Shown: positions 44,534 to 53,383 of the stretch, piece after piece | How positions within the stretch are numbered: position 1 is the first letter of the stretch | How the letters are laid out: each line of letters starts with the position of its first letter | From: Legionellaceae bacterium | GTDB lineage: Bacteria > Pseudomonadota > Gammaproteobacteria > Legionellales > Legionellaceae | DNA length: 64,000 nucleotides | Assembly: GCA_029210085.1 (NCBI GenBank) | Contig: JARGPP010000007.1 | Span: forward strand, 163,501-227,500 | Reading direction: 5' to 3' | Translations under genes and position numbers: made by a program | Notes under the pieces: generated by a model | What the model saw: the letters and a program-made list of their open reading frames with translations, nothing else | Databases searched by the model: none | Told to the model about the DNA's origin: nothing

Positions 44534-45466
44534 ATGAAAGGATGGATTTTGTATAACAGAGACTCCTCGACTGAGCCGAATGAAGATACAAAACATCATG
44601 GGCGTAATCGTTTGCTAGAAGCGGCAAAAAGAAAAGGCATTGATTTACAGTTTTACTCCCCGAACCAATTTAGTTTATTGGTTAATCCTGGTAAAACGAC
44701 AACCATCATACGCGATGATGCCTATACAACTTTACCGGACTTTATTATTCCCCGCTTATTTATTGATGATATTTCCTATTTGGGCTTGTCTTTATTACGT
44801 CATTTTGAGCAGCTGGGTGTTTATGTTTGTAATCATGTTGAGTCTATTGCAATTTGCAAAGATAAATTAAGAACCATGCAATGCCTGAATCAGGCACATA
44901 TCCCTGTGCCGAGAACGATGTTAATGAAATATCCGATGTCTATGAAATACATTCGTTCAGAAATTGGCTTTCCTTTGGTCATCAAAGTGATTTCTGGATC
45001 GCAAGGAAAAGGGGTACATTTGTGTGAGTCAGAGGCAGCATTAGATGAGTTAATGGGCGTTTTTTCATATCAAATGGATCAAAGGCCCATGCTGATTCAA
45101 GAATTTATTGCAGATAGTTATGGGCGAGACCTGCGTGTCATTGTTGTGGGAGGACAAGCTGTTGCGTGTATGCAGCGAAGTGCGTCGAGTGGGTTTAGGG
45201 CTAATTATTCGCGAGATGGCCATGTCAAAGCTTATCCGATGACCCCTGAAATTAAAACACTTGCAGAAGCCTCGGCAAAAGCAATTGGCCTTGATATTTT
45301 AGGGCTCGATTTGCTGTTCAATCATGGTGAGTTTACCGTGTGTGAAGCCAATGCCATGCCTGGTTTCAAAGGCATAGAATCGGCAACTCACGTTGATATT
45401 GCAGATAAAATTATTGATCATATCCAAGCTGTTGTACGTCGGCGAAACTCAATCTTTCGCTCTTGA
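44534..45466 (+). CDS. RimK-type ATP-grasp ligase
   Basis: A 310-residue ATP-grasp enzyme of the RimK/alpha-L-glutamate ligase group, joining amino acids to a carboxylate through an acyl phosphate. The ATP-grasp elements are visible: [19 protein letters not shown] (P-loop-like), [33 protein letters not shown] and [13 protein letters not shown] (metal ligands E and N). The acceptor cannot be predicted; E. coli RimK modifies ribosomal protein S6, others make cofactors or peptides. The ATG follows a G7 tract that would serve as Shine-Dalgarno. Confidence 0.85.
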   Translation: MKGWILYNRDSSTEPNEDTKHHGRNRLLEAAKRKGIDLQFYSPNQFSLLVNPGKTTTIIRDDAYTTLPDFIIPRLFIDDISYLGLSLLRHFEQLGVYVCNHVESIAICKDKLRTMQCLNQAHIPVPRTMLMKYPMSMKYIRSEIGFPLVIKVISGSQGKGVHLCESEAALDELMGVFSYQMDQRPMLIQEFIADSYGRDLRVIVVGGQAVACMQRSASSGFRANYSRDGHVKAYPMTPEIKTLAEASAKAIGLDILGLDLLFNHGEFTVCEANAMPGFKGIESATHVDIADKIIDHIQAVVRRRNSIFRS

Positions 45467-46018
45467 GACATACTCGCCTGTGCGGGTATCTACCTTGATG
45501 AGCTCACCTGTTTGAATAAACAAAGGCACACGAACGACAGCACCCGTTTCAAGGGTTGCAGGTTTTCCACCTCCGCCTGATGTATCGCCTCGCAGACCAG
45601 GATCGGTTTCAGTAATCACCAAGGTCACAAAGTTTGGTGATGCAACTTGTAAGGGTTCATTGTTCCACAGTGTGACCGTACAACTGTCTTCAGGTTTAAT
45701 CCAAGACACAGCAGGTTCGACGGCTTTCTCGCCAGCCATATATTGCTCGAATGTATCGGGAACCATAAAGTGCCAGTGTTCGCCATCGTTATAAAGGTAT
45801 TGCATGTCCATTTCAACAACATCAGCAGCAGGCACGGACTCGCCTGATTTGTAGGTGCGTTCAACCACACGTCCTGTTTTTAAGTTGCGAATTTTAACGC
45901 GTGTAAATGCTTGGCCTTTACCCGGTTTGACAAACTCACATTCGACAATGTTACAAGGGGCTTGGTCGACCATAATTTTTAAGCCATTTTTAAATTCATT
46001 GGTGCTATAGTTTGCCAT
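45449..46018 (-). CDS. efp: Elongation factor P
   Basis: Relieves ribosome stalling at polyproline. The 189-residue protein has the three beta-barrel domains; the domain I loop KPGKGQAF carries the lysine that EpmA/EpmB modify in E. coli, and the C-terminal [16 protein letters not shown] is conserved. A GTG 9 bases upstream is only 2 bases from GGAG; ATG 46018 gives the standard MANY start. Its 3-prime end overlaps the convergent ATP-grasp gene by 18 bases. The modification enzyme EpmB is divergently encoded next to it. Confidence 0.96.
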   Translation of the reverse strand: MANYSTNEFKNGLKIMVDQAPCNIVECEFVKPGKGQAFTRVKIRNLKTGRVVERTYKSGESVPAADVVEMDMQYLYNDGEHWHFMVPDTFEQYMAGEKAVEPAVSWIKPEDSCTVTLWNNEPLQVASPNFVTLVITETDPGLRGDTSGGGGKPATLETGAVVRVPLFIQTGELIKVDTRTGEYVSRAKD

Positions 46019-46100
46019 TTGATGCACGACTCCACAGTTGAGATATTAAGCATGTTTCGCTAGAGTGCCTGCAGTTTATCAAGATTGAGTACATTTTTGA

Positions 46101-47087
46101 ATGCAAGTAGTGATGGATAAATCTTGGCAAGTGTTATTAAGCGAAGGATTTTCTTCGTCTGAAGCATTGCTTAAGTTTCTAGAATTGCCCACAGGGCCTG
46201 CGAGTTTGATGGCGGAGCATGTGTTTAAAACACGTGTACCTCGAGGCTTTGCAGAGCGTATGCGTAAAGGCGATTTAAACGACCCTTTATTGCGACAAGT
46301 TTTAGCGGTTCAGCATGAGCAAGTACTCACCCCAGGTTTTGTTGAAGACCCACTTGATGAAGCTTTATATAATGCGGTGCCTGGACTCATTCATAAGTAC
46401 CATGGTCGTGTATTACTAACAGTGACAGGCGTATGCGCCATTCATTGCCGGTATTGTTTTAGACGAAACTTTCCCTATGATGTCAATAATCCTGGGCGGG
46501 TAGGGTGGCAGGCCGCATTTGAATATATTGCAGCAGATACCAGCATTCATGAGGTGATTTTAAGTGGGGGTGATCCTTTACTGGCACCCGATACAACGCT
46601 CCAGTTTCTACTTGAGGCACTCGAAGCCATACCCCATGTGCATACGCTTAGAATTCATACGCGGTTACCGGTTGTTTTGCCCGAGCGAATTGATAACGGT
46701 TTGTGTGCTTTATTGCGCGCATCACGCTTTCAAAAAGTGGTGGTGCTGCATGCGAATCATCCAAATGAAATCAGCGCGGATGTATTTGCAGCATGTGAAG
46801 CATTACGCGCCGTTGGATGTACGCTACTAAACCAATCTGTTTTGTTAGAGGGCGTTAATCATGATGAGACAAGTTTAATCCTGTTGAGTGAGCGTCTTTG
46901 GGCTGCGGGGGTCTTACCTTATTACCTACATCTGCTTGATAAAGTTCAAGGGACTGCTCATTTTGATGTATCTGCTACGGCCGCAAAAGCATTATTAAAA
47001 AGACTGAGTGAACATTTACCCGGCTATCTTGTCCCACGTTTGGTTCGTGAAATACCAGGTAAAAAATACAAGCAACCTGTCCGGTAA
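46101..47087 (+). CDS. epmB: EF-P beta-lysylation lysine 2,3-aminomutase
   Basis: Radical SAM enzyme that converts (S)-alpha-lysine to (R)-beta-lysine, the group attached to EF-P. The 328-residue protein has the CxxxCxxC cluster motif in CAIHCRYCFRR, VILSGGDPLL, RIHTRLPVVLPERI and the PLP-type LHLLDKVQGTAHFDV segment. It is shorter than catabolic lysine aminomutases and fits EpmB (about 340). An ATG at 46113 is an alternative start. Divergent from efp with about 80 bases between; EpmA is not in the window. Confidence 0.95.
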   Translation: MQVVMDKSWQVLLSEGFSSSEALLKFLELPTGPASLMAEHVFKTRVPRGFAERMRKGDLNDPLLRQVLAVQHEQVLTPGFVEDPLDEALYNAVPGLIHKYHGRVLLTVTGVCAIHCRYCFRRNFPYDVNNPGRVGWQAAFEYIAADTSIHEVILSGGDPLLAPDTTLQFLLEALEAIPHVHTLRIHTRLPVVLPERIDNGLCALLRASRFQKVVVLHANHPNEISADVFAACEALRAVGCTLLNQSVLLEGVNHDETSLILLSERLWAAGVLPYYLHLLDKVQGTAHFDVSATAAKALLKRLSEHLPGYLVPRLVREIPGKKYKQPVR

Positions 47088-47192
47088 AAGTATATAAATG
47101 TACTATAATTAAACTACAAGGGCAATTTTATAGGTCGAGGCGACTTTTAAAATTGAGTCCCAATTTTGTGTGGAAAACGTAAGGGGTTTTGT

Positions 47193-48245
47193 GTGGCAAC
47201 AAATAGAGTAGAGTCGGGCGCATCTTCTGGTGCTGATATGCAGCAGCTTACTCGGCGTAGACAAAAAGCAATTCAAAAAATTGAGCAGAATAAACAGCGC
47301 ATTCAAAGAGCCGCCCGTGCTTTGACGCGTATCTATTTAAAAGATAACCCACATCTGACGCCGACAGAAAAAGCGCAATTAGAAGCGCCTTTGCTGGGTG
47401 ATAATGCAAGTGTTTACCATAAACCCATTACACTTGAAGGGCGTTTAAGGCAGAGCCCAAAAAAAAGGGTACAAAAATGCTTGAGCGAGCTTCAGCGTGC
47501 ACGAAATACGCTTCATTATACCATGGACCGTCATTTTCCGCGCGTAAAACCTGAAAACCAAGATTTACTGTGGGCGTTAGGCTCGGCTTTGGTTGCGGCA
47601 CTGTTTGCACCATTGGTGCTGGTAAGTCCCTTTTTTTTACTGGTATTGATGGCTCCCCCGTTATTTTTTATCGGTCGCAAAATGTATCGTTTATTTCAGC
47701 ATGCGCCGTATGATTTTAGTTTACATACAGCAGGGGTGACGCGTGAAGAACAGCAAGATGTCGCCACTTTGGATGAGAATGGTGAATCATCCAAACCCCT
47801 GCCTCGTGTTCAACAACCACAAGTAGATGTCCAGCGCCCTGAGTTTACACCAGAGCAAGCAGGAGCATTGATTTTTTTGAAGCAAAATCGTTCTTTTTTT
47901 CATAGCATGCATGGCTCGGTGGAACAACGAAAGGTGTTTGACATGTTTTATGAAGAGCAAGGTGCGACTGAGTTATTAAATGCGTTTTATCGTGAGCTTG
48001 GCCCTTGCGTGTATTTATCAGAGAACCTGGCATCGCAAGGAGGGAAAGCCTTTCAGGTGGGGGACTTTGACGCAGCCGTGAAAGACTCCAAAATTGTACA
48101 ATTTATGCGTGAGCATCGAGATGATGCGGTTGTACGTCTGTGGAAAGAGCGAGGTGGACAAACGTATTTGGTGACACATTTTACGTCGAGTAGTTCAGGT
48201 GATGCAGACGAAGCAAACAGTGAATTTACAGTAGAACATCGATGA
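47193..48245 (+). CDS. Unknown protein with hydrophobic hairpin, candidate effector
   Basis: Not recognised. From the GTG at 47193, 6 bases after AAGGGG, the product has 350 residues. A basic N-terminal coiled-coil region (to about 120) is followed by two adjacent hydrophobic segments (WALGSALVAALFAPLVLVSPFF and LVLMAPPLFFIG), then a soluble domain (about 200-330) and an acidic/Glu end (DADEANSEFTVEH). The frame opens 27 bases earlier but without a ribosome site. The next gene, 49 bases on, has the same general plan. The C-terminal acidic stretch resembles an E-block translocation signal, which is weak evidence. Confidence 0.6.
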   Translation: MATNRVESGASSGADMQQLTRRRQKAIQKIEQNKQRIQRAARALTRIYLKDNPHLTPTEKAQLEAPLLGDNASVYHKPITLEGRLRQSPKKRVQKCLSELQRARNTLHYTMDRHFPRVKPENQDLLWALGSALVAALFAPLVLVSPFFLLVLMAPPLFFIGRKMYRLFQHAPYDFSLHTAGVTREEQQDVATLDENGESSKPLPRVQQPQVDVQRPEFTPEQAGALIFLKQNRSFFHSMHGSVEQRKVFDMFYEEQGATELLNAFYRELGPCVYLSENLASQGGKAFQVGDFDAAVKDSKIVQFMREHRDDAVVRLWKERGGQTYLVTHFTSSSSGDADEANSEFTVEHR

Positions 48246-48294
48246 TAATGACGAGACAAGAAAGATTCATGAGATGAATAGAGAGGATTAAGTC

Positions 48295-50019
48295 ATGCCA
48301 AAAGCGAGATCAAAAAACCAAGCGTTCATGGAAGAGATTCATGCAAAAAAAGTCGCGGTTGAACAAGCACTGATAGAGCATATGGATGAGAAAATAGAAA
48401 TCAATAACCACAGGCCTTGGATTGTCAATCGTTTGGCAGGTAGTTACTACACACCCCAAACAAAAGCACGAGAGTTGGCTAAATTAGGGATTGACCCTAA
48501 GCACCTTGGGCATGGGGGTAATAGTGCGGCGTATCATGATAGAACGCCATCTGAAGGTTTTCGTGGTGAGTGGCTGTTTCCTAAAGGAATAAGCGAGAAA
48601 GAACAAGCGCTACGAAATGCGCGTAAAGATTTAAACGATACGATGAATAACGAGCAGAAAACGCTATCTCGTTATAGAAAAACGCCCAATGCTCTGAGAG
48701 GTGTCACTCGTGTGGGTGCAGGTCTTGTGTCAGGCATTGCAGCAGCAGGGGCGGCGACAGCAATTTACCCGGTGACATTTGTGGTTGGGGGGTTGGGTAG
48801 ACGCCTTCCTTTGGTAGGACCGGGTATAGGAGCGTTGGCTGATGGTTTAAACCGGGTGCCAGCTTATTTTGGGGGTAAGAGTAGTGAGTTGTTAGGGCGT
48901 GGGGGGCGTGACCTTGGGAGTGCCATTAAAAGAAGTCCTTTGGCGAGAGCCGTAACAGAAGAGCCTGATTTTAGTTTTAGGGGGAAAGGGAGTTATAAAG
49001 CGAATGGTCAGACAGTGAAGCGCAATGCGCTTGGAGATAGTTATGACGGTTGGGTCAAAGAGCAAGATGCTGCGGCTGCCACTGCTGCTGCAGCTACGGC
49101 CGCCTCCTCTACAACGCAGAGCAAATCGGGAGCTGACCGCTCAGTTCGCGTCGACCCACCATCACCAACCACAACGGCATCAACCCCCGCATCTACGGCT
49201 GCAGGCGTTCGTGTGGGACCTCCAGGAGAGGTGAACTCGCCAACAGTTCACTCAAGCCCGGTTGGTCTTGCGCAAATTGTGAGTAAGTATAATGATGCTG
49301 CTATTATGGATGCTGAGAGCGGTACATATCATCCTGGATATAAAGAAGCCGTTCAGAAAGGTGAAGGGATTGAGCTGACCTTTCCAGATACAAGCTCAAA
49401 GACGGCTTTTTTCGAAGATTTAGCAAAAAGCATGGATTTTGAGGCAGTACAAGGCGGCAAAATGATTGCTTTTGCTGTGGACGGCCAGTTGCATCAAGAA
49501 GGTGAGCCAAATTACGCTGCTGAGTTAGCGAAGTATCAACAGGAGAAAGTAGATAAAGCAAGAATTGCAGCCGCTGATTTAGGTGGAAATACGGTTCATC
49601 CGTCATCTGCTGGCCCACATTTAAATCGACATTCTGATGCGTTTGTGCCAGGCAGGAATCCACCACCTGCGATTGAAGATGCGTCGCCCAATTCGTCTAA
49701 TAAAATACCAGAAATTGATCCTGCTTCTGCGCGGGGAGCACTGGCACTGTCAGATGCGCTCAAATCTCGTCGTGTGCCTCCTCCTCCTCCTCCTCCTCTT
49801 TCTGATTCTCATCAGCCTAAGCCAGGCAAGAAGGGAAAACTCGCGATTGAAGATGCGGCGTCGAATTCGTCTACTGCAGCAAAAGACAAGAAGCCTGTAA
49901 AAGGTTTGCTGGACGAGCTACAAACTACGCGAAAAAAAATATTGGAAAAGAAGGATAAAGGAGAAGAAAAACCAGGCGCTTCAAGTGATGCGGGTCATGA
50001 TACGAGTAATCGATTATAG
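48295..50019 (+). CDS. Proline-rich protein with WH2-like motifs, candidate effector
   Basis: A 574-residue protein of unrecognised family. Order: charged helical N-terminus (1-130), glycine/alanine-rich hydrophobic hairpin (about 135-185), an Ala/Ser/Thr/Pro-rich linker, a small folded-looking domain (about 360-430, IELTFPDTSS ... MIAFAVDGQLHQ), then a duplicated tail: AIEDASPNSS (459-468) with ALSDALKSRRV, seven prolines (495-501), then AIEDAASNSS (517-526) with GLLDELQTTRKKI. Each copy ends in a helix plus basic motif resembling an actin-binding WH2. Together with the proline run this recalls bacterial actin nucleators. Function is inference. Confidence 0.6.
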   Translation: MPKARSKNQAFMEEIHAKKVAVEQALIEHMDEKIEINNHRPWIVNRLAGSYYTPQTKARELAKLGIDPKHLGHGGNSAAYHDRTPSEGFRGEWLFPKGISEKEQALRNARKDLNDTMNNEQKTLSRYRKTPNALRGVTRVGAGLVSGIAAAGAATAIYPVTFVVGGLGRRLPLVGPGIGALADGLNRVPAYFGGKSSELLGRGGRDLGSAIKRSPLARAVTEEPDFSFRGKGSYKANGQTVKRNALGDSYDGWVKEQDAAAATAAAATAASSTTQSKSGADRSVRVDPPSPTTTASTPASTAAGVRVGPPGEVNSPTVHSSPVGLAQIVSKYNDAAIMDAESGTYHPGYKEAVQKGEGIELTFPDTSSKTAFFEDLAKSMDFEAVQGGKMIAFAVDGQLHQEGEPNYAAELAKYQQEKVDKARIAAADLGGNTVHPSSAGPHLNRHSDAFVPGRNPPPAIEDASPNSSNKIPEIDPASARGALALSDALKSRRVPPPPPPPLSDSHQPKPGKKGKLAIEDAASNSSTAAKDKKPVKGLLDELQTTRKKILEKKDKGEEKPGASSDAGHDTSNRL

Positions 50020-50091
50020 ATAATGGTTTTCTGTCGATATGCGTTATATACTAAGGTGTTTTCAATACGCATGGATTAAGGACAGGGCGAC

Positions 50092-52539
50092 ATGGCAATT
50101 ACATTTTTTCTGTTATACGTTGTATTCACTTTAGCTGTACTGGCACGTGGTTTAAAAGCCGTGGTTTGGGAGGCTGGCAGTGTAGTTTATCTTTTTTTAG
50201 CGACTTTTTGGGTGGGGATGTCGTGGTTGCCCGGGTTGTTGCTGTGGATAGTTATTCCGGCCGTGATTGCTTTAAGACGCTTACCTTTATTACAAAATAA
50301 ATTCGGCAGCATTATTTTTCAGCTGGCTAAAAAATCGATTCCCAAATTATCTAAAACAGAAGAAGAGGCGCTTAATGCCGGAGACACTTGGGTTGAGCAA
50401 TCTATTTTTAGAGGGACGCCGGACTGGAAAGGCTTATCAGACATTCAAACAGCACTGACACCTGAAGAACAATCCTTTTTAGATAACGAAACCAATGAGC
50501 TTTGTCGAATGGTCAATGACTGGGATATTACGCAAGCTCAAGATTTGCCTGAGTCTGTGTGGACATTTTTGAAAGAAAAAGGCTTTTTAGGGCTGGTTAT
50601 CTCCAAAGAATATGGCGGTAAAGGATTTTCTGCACGTGCGCATTCGGATGTAGTCATGAGAGTGGCGAGCCGATCGGGCGTTGCTGCAGTCACTGTGATG
50701 GTTCCGAACTCGCTTGGACCGGGTGAATTACTTCAACACTACGGAACAGAAGAGCAAAAAAATTATTACTTACCTCGTCTTGCCAGTGGCCAAGATATTC
50801 CTTGTTTTGCTTTAACCGAGCCTGAGGCAGGTAGTGATGCAACGTCTATTCAAGCAGAAGCGATTGTCACTGAGCAAATGGTTGATGGGGTGAGTGTTTT
50901 AGGTTTACGCCTCACTTTAAATAAACGTTGGATTACACTGGCTCCTGTTGCGACATTAATTGGGCTTGCGGTTGATTTGAAAGACCCGGATGGTTTGTTG
51001 AAAGGCACAGGAAGCGAAGGAATTACTTGTGTTTTAATTCCACGAGATTCTGAAGGTCTAGAGATTGGCAACCGGCATCTTGCTGCAGAACAACCCTTTA
51101 TGAATGGAACCATTCGCGGAAAAGATGTCTTCACGCCAATCAGCAATATTATTGGTGGACAAAAAGAAGCAGGTCGTGGTTGGCAAATGTTGGTTGAGTG
51201 TTTATCGATAGGACGCTCTATTTCATTGCCAGCCTTAGGTGCTGCATCGTCATCGGTTGCGTATTTAACCACAGGTGCGTTTGCACGGTTACGCCGTCAA
51301 TTTTCGGTAGAGTTAGCGCAGTTTGAGGGGATTGAAGAGAAGCTAGCTGAAATTGCAGGGCTTAATTATTTAGTGATGGCCACTCGCTTGTTAACGGTTG
51401 CTGCAGTCAATGAAGGTAAAAAACCATCGGTTGCATCAGCGATTACCAAATATTTTAATACCGAGTTGCCTCGCATTGTGTTGAATGCTGCAATGGATGT
51501 GCATGGTGGGCGCGCGGTTGTGGTGGGACCACGGAACTACTTGAGTAATTTTTATCAAGGTATTCCGATTTCGGTGACTGTTGAAGGTGCCAATATTATG
51601 ACGCGGAACTTATTGATTTTTGGTCAAGGTTCTATGGCATGTCATCCTTTTTTACGTGATGAGTTTTATGCGATATCTAAAGGTGATGAAACAGCCTTTC
51701 AAGACTTACTCGGTAAGCATATCAAATATTTCGTACGCAATTTAGCAAAAACAGTATGCTCTGCATGGACTGGAGGTCGTTTAATTAGCGTGCCAAGCCA
51801 TCCAATGAAACGTGAGTGCCAACGTCTTTCTCGTTTAAGCTATGCTTTGGCTTGGATTGCAGATTGTACGTTGATGTTACTGGGAGGCGATTTAAAACGA
51901 AAAGAGCGTTTGTCTGCGAGGCTTGGAGATGCTTTGGCTTATTTATATTTAGGCATGGCTGTACTTCGTCAGGTTGAGTTGCGTGGAGGAGGAAAAGATG
52001 AACAGCTACATGCGCGTTGGGCGTTAAATTTTTGTTTTCATAAAACCACACACGCTTTAATTGCGATGTGTCGTAACATGCCTGCTCATTTACGCTTGGT
52101 GGGACATGTGATGCGCCTGCTTGCTTTTCCATTTGGTGGTATGGGAGCATCTTATCCTGCCGATAAGTTGGACCATCAGCTGGCAAAATTAATGACTGAA
52201 AATAACGATTATCGACGTGATTTATGTGGTGAAATTTATTTGAGTGGCGATAAAACAGAGCCAGTTGATAGAATGGAAGAAGCATTTCAACAATTTTTAG
52301 ATGCTGTACCTGTTTACCGTAAAATGAGAGGTTCGAATCGCTTGAAGTCCGGTACTGTGAAAGAGAAGTTGGCCGAACAGTTGGAAGCAGGTACAATTAC
52401 AAAAGATGAGATGGAACAGTTATTGCAAGTAGAACGTGCGCGTTGGGATGCGATTCAGGTCGATGAGTTTACGGCTGAATCGATGACAAAGAAAACGTAT
52501 GCTTCTGTAGCGGATTCATATAAAAATCCGATTGATTAG
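50092..52539 (+). CDS. fadE: Acyl-CoA dehydrogenase FadE
   Basis: First oxidation step of fatty-acid beta-oxidation, membrane-associated. The 815-residue product matches the unusual long FadE class: two hydrophobic segments in the first 65 residues, the acyl-CoA dehydrogenase core (EYGGKGFSARAHSDV, CFALTEPEAGSDA, RWITLAPVATLIGLAV, MDVHGGRAVVVGPRNYL) and a long helical C-terminal extension. A weak TATACT is upstream at 50047. A small gene of unknown function follows 20 bases later. No other beta-oxidation gene is in the window. Confidence 0.95.
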   Translation: MAITFFLLYVVFTLAVLARGLKAVVWEAGSVVYLFLATFWVGMSWLPGLLLWIVIPAVIALRRLPLLQNKFGSIIFQLAKKSIPKLSKTEEEALNAGDTWVEQSIFRGTPDWKGLSDIQTALTPEEQSFLDNETNELCRMVNDWDITQAQDLPESVWTFLKEKGFLGLVISKEYGGKGFSARAHSDVVMRVASRSGVAAVTVMVPNSLGPGELLQHYGTEEQKNYYLPRLASGQDIPCFALTEPEAGSDATSIQAEAIVTEQMVDGVSVLGLRLTLNKRWITLAPVATLIGLAVDLKDPDGLLKGTGSEGITCVLIPRDSEGLEIGNRHLAAEQPFMNGTIRGKDVFTPISNIIGGQKEAGRGWQMLVECLSIGRSISLPALGAASSSVAYLTTGAFARLRRQFSVELAQFEGIEEKLAEIAGLNYLVMATRLLTVAAVNEGKKPSVASAITKYFNTELPRIVLNAAMDVHGGRAVVVGPRNYLSNFYQGIPISVTVEGANIMTRNLLIFGQGSMACHPFLRDEFYAISKGDETAFQDLLGKHIKYFVRNLAKTVCSAWTGGRLISVPSHPMKRECQRLSRLSYALAWIADCTLMLLGGDLKRKERLSARLGDALAYLYLGMAVLRQVELRGGGKDEQLHARWALNFCFHKTTHALIAMCRNMPAHLRLVGHVMRLLAFPFGGMGASYPADKLDHQLAKLMTENNDYRRDLCGEIYLSGDKTEPVDRMEEAFQQFLDAVPVYRKMRGSNRLKSGTVKEKLAEQLEAGTITKDEMEQLLQVERARWDAIQVDEFTAESMTKKTYASVADSYKNPID

Positions 52540-52559
52540 CATAAAAACGGGAAAATGTA

Positions 52560-53234
52560 ATGGCTCATGAATTGCCCTCTAAAGATATTTTGGTTGACTG
52601 TACGGAAATTGCGACAACAGCTGATGCCGCACGTTATTTGGCAGTGAGTATTGAAGCTATTTTTGCAAAAGAACGTGTTTTAGAGCAATTTAGAGGGTTA
52701 GTCCAGAAGTTTCATGAGCATGCGGATGAAGTCGAAGCGGGTGAAATGCAGCAACATCAAATTTGGGCAGGGGCGGCGCCACCTACACTGTATGAAGCCG
52801 ATGCAGAACAACGTATCGAAGCAGAAGAGCAACAAGTTGATCCTATCCCAGAAGTACCTGAGCAAGTCACGATGGAAATTGCGTTTGATGACGATAATAA
52901 ACTAGAACGCGGCTATATTGTGAATAATGAGATGCCTGATGAGGCAATGGTGAGGCGGTTAGACTCATTTTTTCATGGTTGGTTGGCGAAGGAAAAACAC
53001 TTATGCCGTAGTCAGCTTATTTTAGAGGCAACGGATACGGGTGAAGTCAAACGTGATGAGCAAGGTGAGCCTGTGCAAGCTGATCTTGATGACTTTAAAG
53101 GAAGAGTGCTGGAGAAAGAGCGCGGTTTACAGCGGTATGTTCAATCACATGCGCGAGGGATTGAGCTAGAAACACTGCGGGTGGAAGTACCAGGAGAGCC
53201 AGGAGTTTCGCCAGATACTGCTGTTCCAGACTAA
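52560..53234 (+). CDS. Unknown acidic 224-residue protein after fadE
   Basis: Not recognised. Strongly acidic (many Glu/Asp), no signal peptide or membrane segment, probably helical at both ends with a disordered Pro/Glu middle. Only 20 bases after fadE and on the same strand, so probably co-transcribed. The stop codon lies inside a 16-base perfect palindrome, and IS982 is inserted about 150 bases downstream, so the original 3-prime context may be disrupted. Confidence 0.55.
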   Translation: MAHELPSKDILVDCTEIATTADAARYLAVSIEAIFAKERVLEQFRGLVQKFHEHADEVEAGEMQQHQIWAGAAPPTLYEADAEQRIEAEEQQVDPIPEVPEQVTMEIAFDDDNKLERGYIVNNEMPDEAMVRRLDSFFHGWLAKEKHLCRSQLILEATDTGEVKRDEQGEPVQADLDDFKGRVLEKERGLQRYVQSHARGIELETLRVEVPGEPGVSPDTAVPD

Positions 53235-53248
53235 CAATCCGGATTGTT
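53233..53248. other. Perfect 16-base palindrome
   Basis: AACAATCCGGATTGTT overlaps the stop codon of the acidic gene. It has no loop, so it is better read as a possible protein-binding site than as a terminator; chance is possible. Confidence 0.35.
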
Positions 53249-53383
53249 CACATTGATTGCCTATTGAGGCTTACATTTTTTGACCGGTCTTTATTTTTTA
53301 ATGCCCGATTGAAAAAGCGGACCTGCCTTGTTTTATAAGAGGCATCCAACCTAAATTTTAAAAATTGGGGTAGTACTACAGTC

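Noticed and set aside
49304..49666. Antisense frame opposite the proline-rich protein
   Set aside because: No ribosome site, contained in a well-supported plus-strand gene.
51785..52396. Long antisense reading frame (203 codons) opposite fadE
   Set aside because: It lies wholly inside the conserved fadE frame on the other strand, has no ribosome site and encodes nothing recognisable; it follows from fadE codon use.
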